Assembly: GCA_027004335.1 (NCBI GenBank)
Contig: JALTID010000253.1
Coordinates: 1-5,960, forward strand
Origin: a bacterium
GTDB lineage: Bacteria; JALSQH01
Length of the DNA: 5,960 nt
Direction: 5' to 3'
Both the position numbers and the translations under genes were made by a program. How positions within the stretch are numbered: position 1 is the stretch's first letter; each line of letters opens with the position of its first letter. Shown here one piece after another: positions 5,487 to 5,960 of this stretch. Under the pieces are notes generated by a model, which worked only from the letters and a program-made list of their open reading frames with translations, was not told the DNA's origin and did not search any database.

Positions 5487-5960
5487 TTATTCCTTTTCCC
5501 GTGTTTTCTCAAATACATTGAAAACGTATCCTATCTGAAACCCAATGTATCTGTTTTTTTGAACATATTCGTAGTTCCAATAAAAACTTGCGAAAAAGCC
5601 TCCTTCTGGAATATAGCTAACTCCTCCTCCTATGCTGTGATTGGAGTTCTGCTGGATAGCATCAATGGTGGAACTCACCCACATTTCAAAGTGGTTCTTA
5701 ATTTTTATCCCAAGAGAAAATAGTAACTGAATCTGAAAATTAAAAAAGTACTGATTTTCTACTCCCCCTGCTATAGCGTATTTTACTCCATTTACTATTT
5801 CACCTTTTAGTAAGCTCCATCTTACAGATTGATTGAAAAAACCAATGTTAACTTCGCTGTCACTTATAGGGGCAAATTTGAGATGAAGCCCTAATAGCAA
5901 ACAAAATAAAAAACTTGTGTCTGTAACTGGTATTTCCGTAGGTTTTATTGAGGCAATCAT
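5487..5960 (-). CDS. Probable outer-membrane beta-barrel protein, C-terminal part (cut by right edge)
   Basis: The minus-strand frame is open from the right edge to TAA 5489-5487, giving 157 visible residues. The Met at the very edge (5960-5958) may be internal, and no signal peptide is seen. The sequence has the alternating pattern of amphipathic beta hairpins: FLFCLLLGLHLKFAP (about 17-31), SVRWSLLKGE with NGVKYAIAGG (45-66), QYFFNFQIQLLFSLGIKIK (70-88), FEMWVSSTID, HSIGGGVSYI (108-117), GGFFASFYWNYEYVQ (120-134) and RYIGFQIGYVFNVF (137-150). Aromatic residues cluster at strand ends and turns are Gly/Asn-rich, as in barrels of diderm bacteria. After the last strand there is a short charged tail (EKTREKE), whereas most barrels end near a terminal Phe. 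The family is not recognised, and no catalytic motif is visible. The cell location is inferred from the strand pattern only. Confidence 0.75.
   Translation of the reverse strand: MIASIKPTEIPVTDTSFLFCLLLGLHLKFAPISDSEVNIGFFNQSVRWSLLKGEIVNGVKYAIAGGVENQYFFNFQIQLLFSLGIKIKNHFEMWVSSTIDAIQQNSNHSIGGGVSYIPEGGFFASFYWNYEYVQKNRYIGFQIGYVFNVFEKTREKE

Overview
The window looks like chromosome from an AT-rich bacterium with an outer membrane. Spacing between promoters, ribosome binding sites and starts is bacterial (sigma70-like -35/-10 pairs, GGAGG-type sites 5-9 bases before starts). A probable outer-membrane beta-barrel lies at the right edge. The enzymes suggest a fermentative or anaerobic lifestyle with B12-dependent acyl-CoA rearrangement and a molybdenum or tungsten oxidoreductase. 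I cannot name the phylum from the sequence. Nothing here is a phage, CRISPR array, RNA gene or insertion sequence.

Layout. Bases 1-885 (minus strand): a two-gene operon. A cob(I)alamin adenosyltransferase (cobO type, TTG start) is followed 14 bases later by the 5' part of a methylmalonyl-CoA mutase large subunit that runs off the left edge. The first enzyme makes the adenosylcobalamin that the second needs. Bases 925-1229 (plus strand): a 73-codon ORF that looks like the 3' remnant of a larger exported-protein gene and ends in a clear intrinsic terminator. The cobO promoter lies across its start. Bases 1358-2470 (plus): a complete, isolated GT4-type glycosyltransferase. Bases 2499-3235 (minus): a polytopic membrane protein gene broken into three reading-frame pieces by an in-frame TGA and a one-base frameshift. 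Bases 3292-5412 (minus): a complete 706-residue molybdopterin oxidoreductase of the DMSO reductase superfamily, with an extended -10 promoter. Bases 5487-5960 (minus): the C-terminal part of a probable outer-membrane beta-barrel protein, cut by the right edge.

Only the cobO/mutase pair has an obvious joint function. The other genes look like independent transcription units, each with its own candidate promoter. The region most worth a second look is 2499-3235, where joining the three pieces gives one coherent membrane protein of about 245 residues. I found no convincing new multi-gene system.
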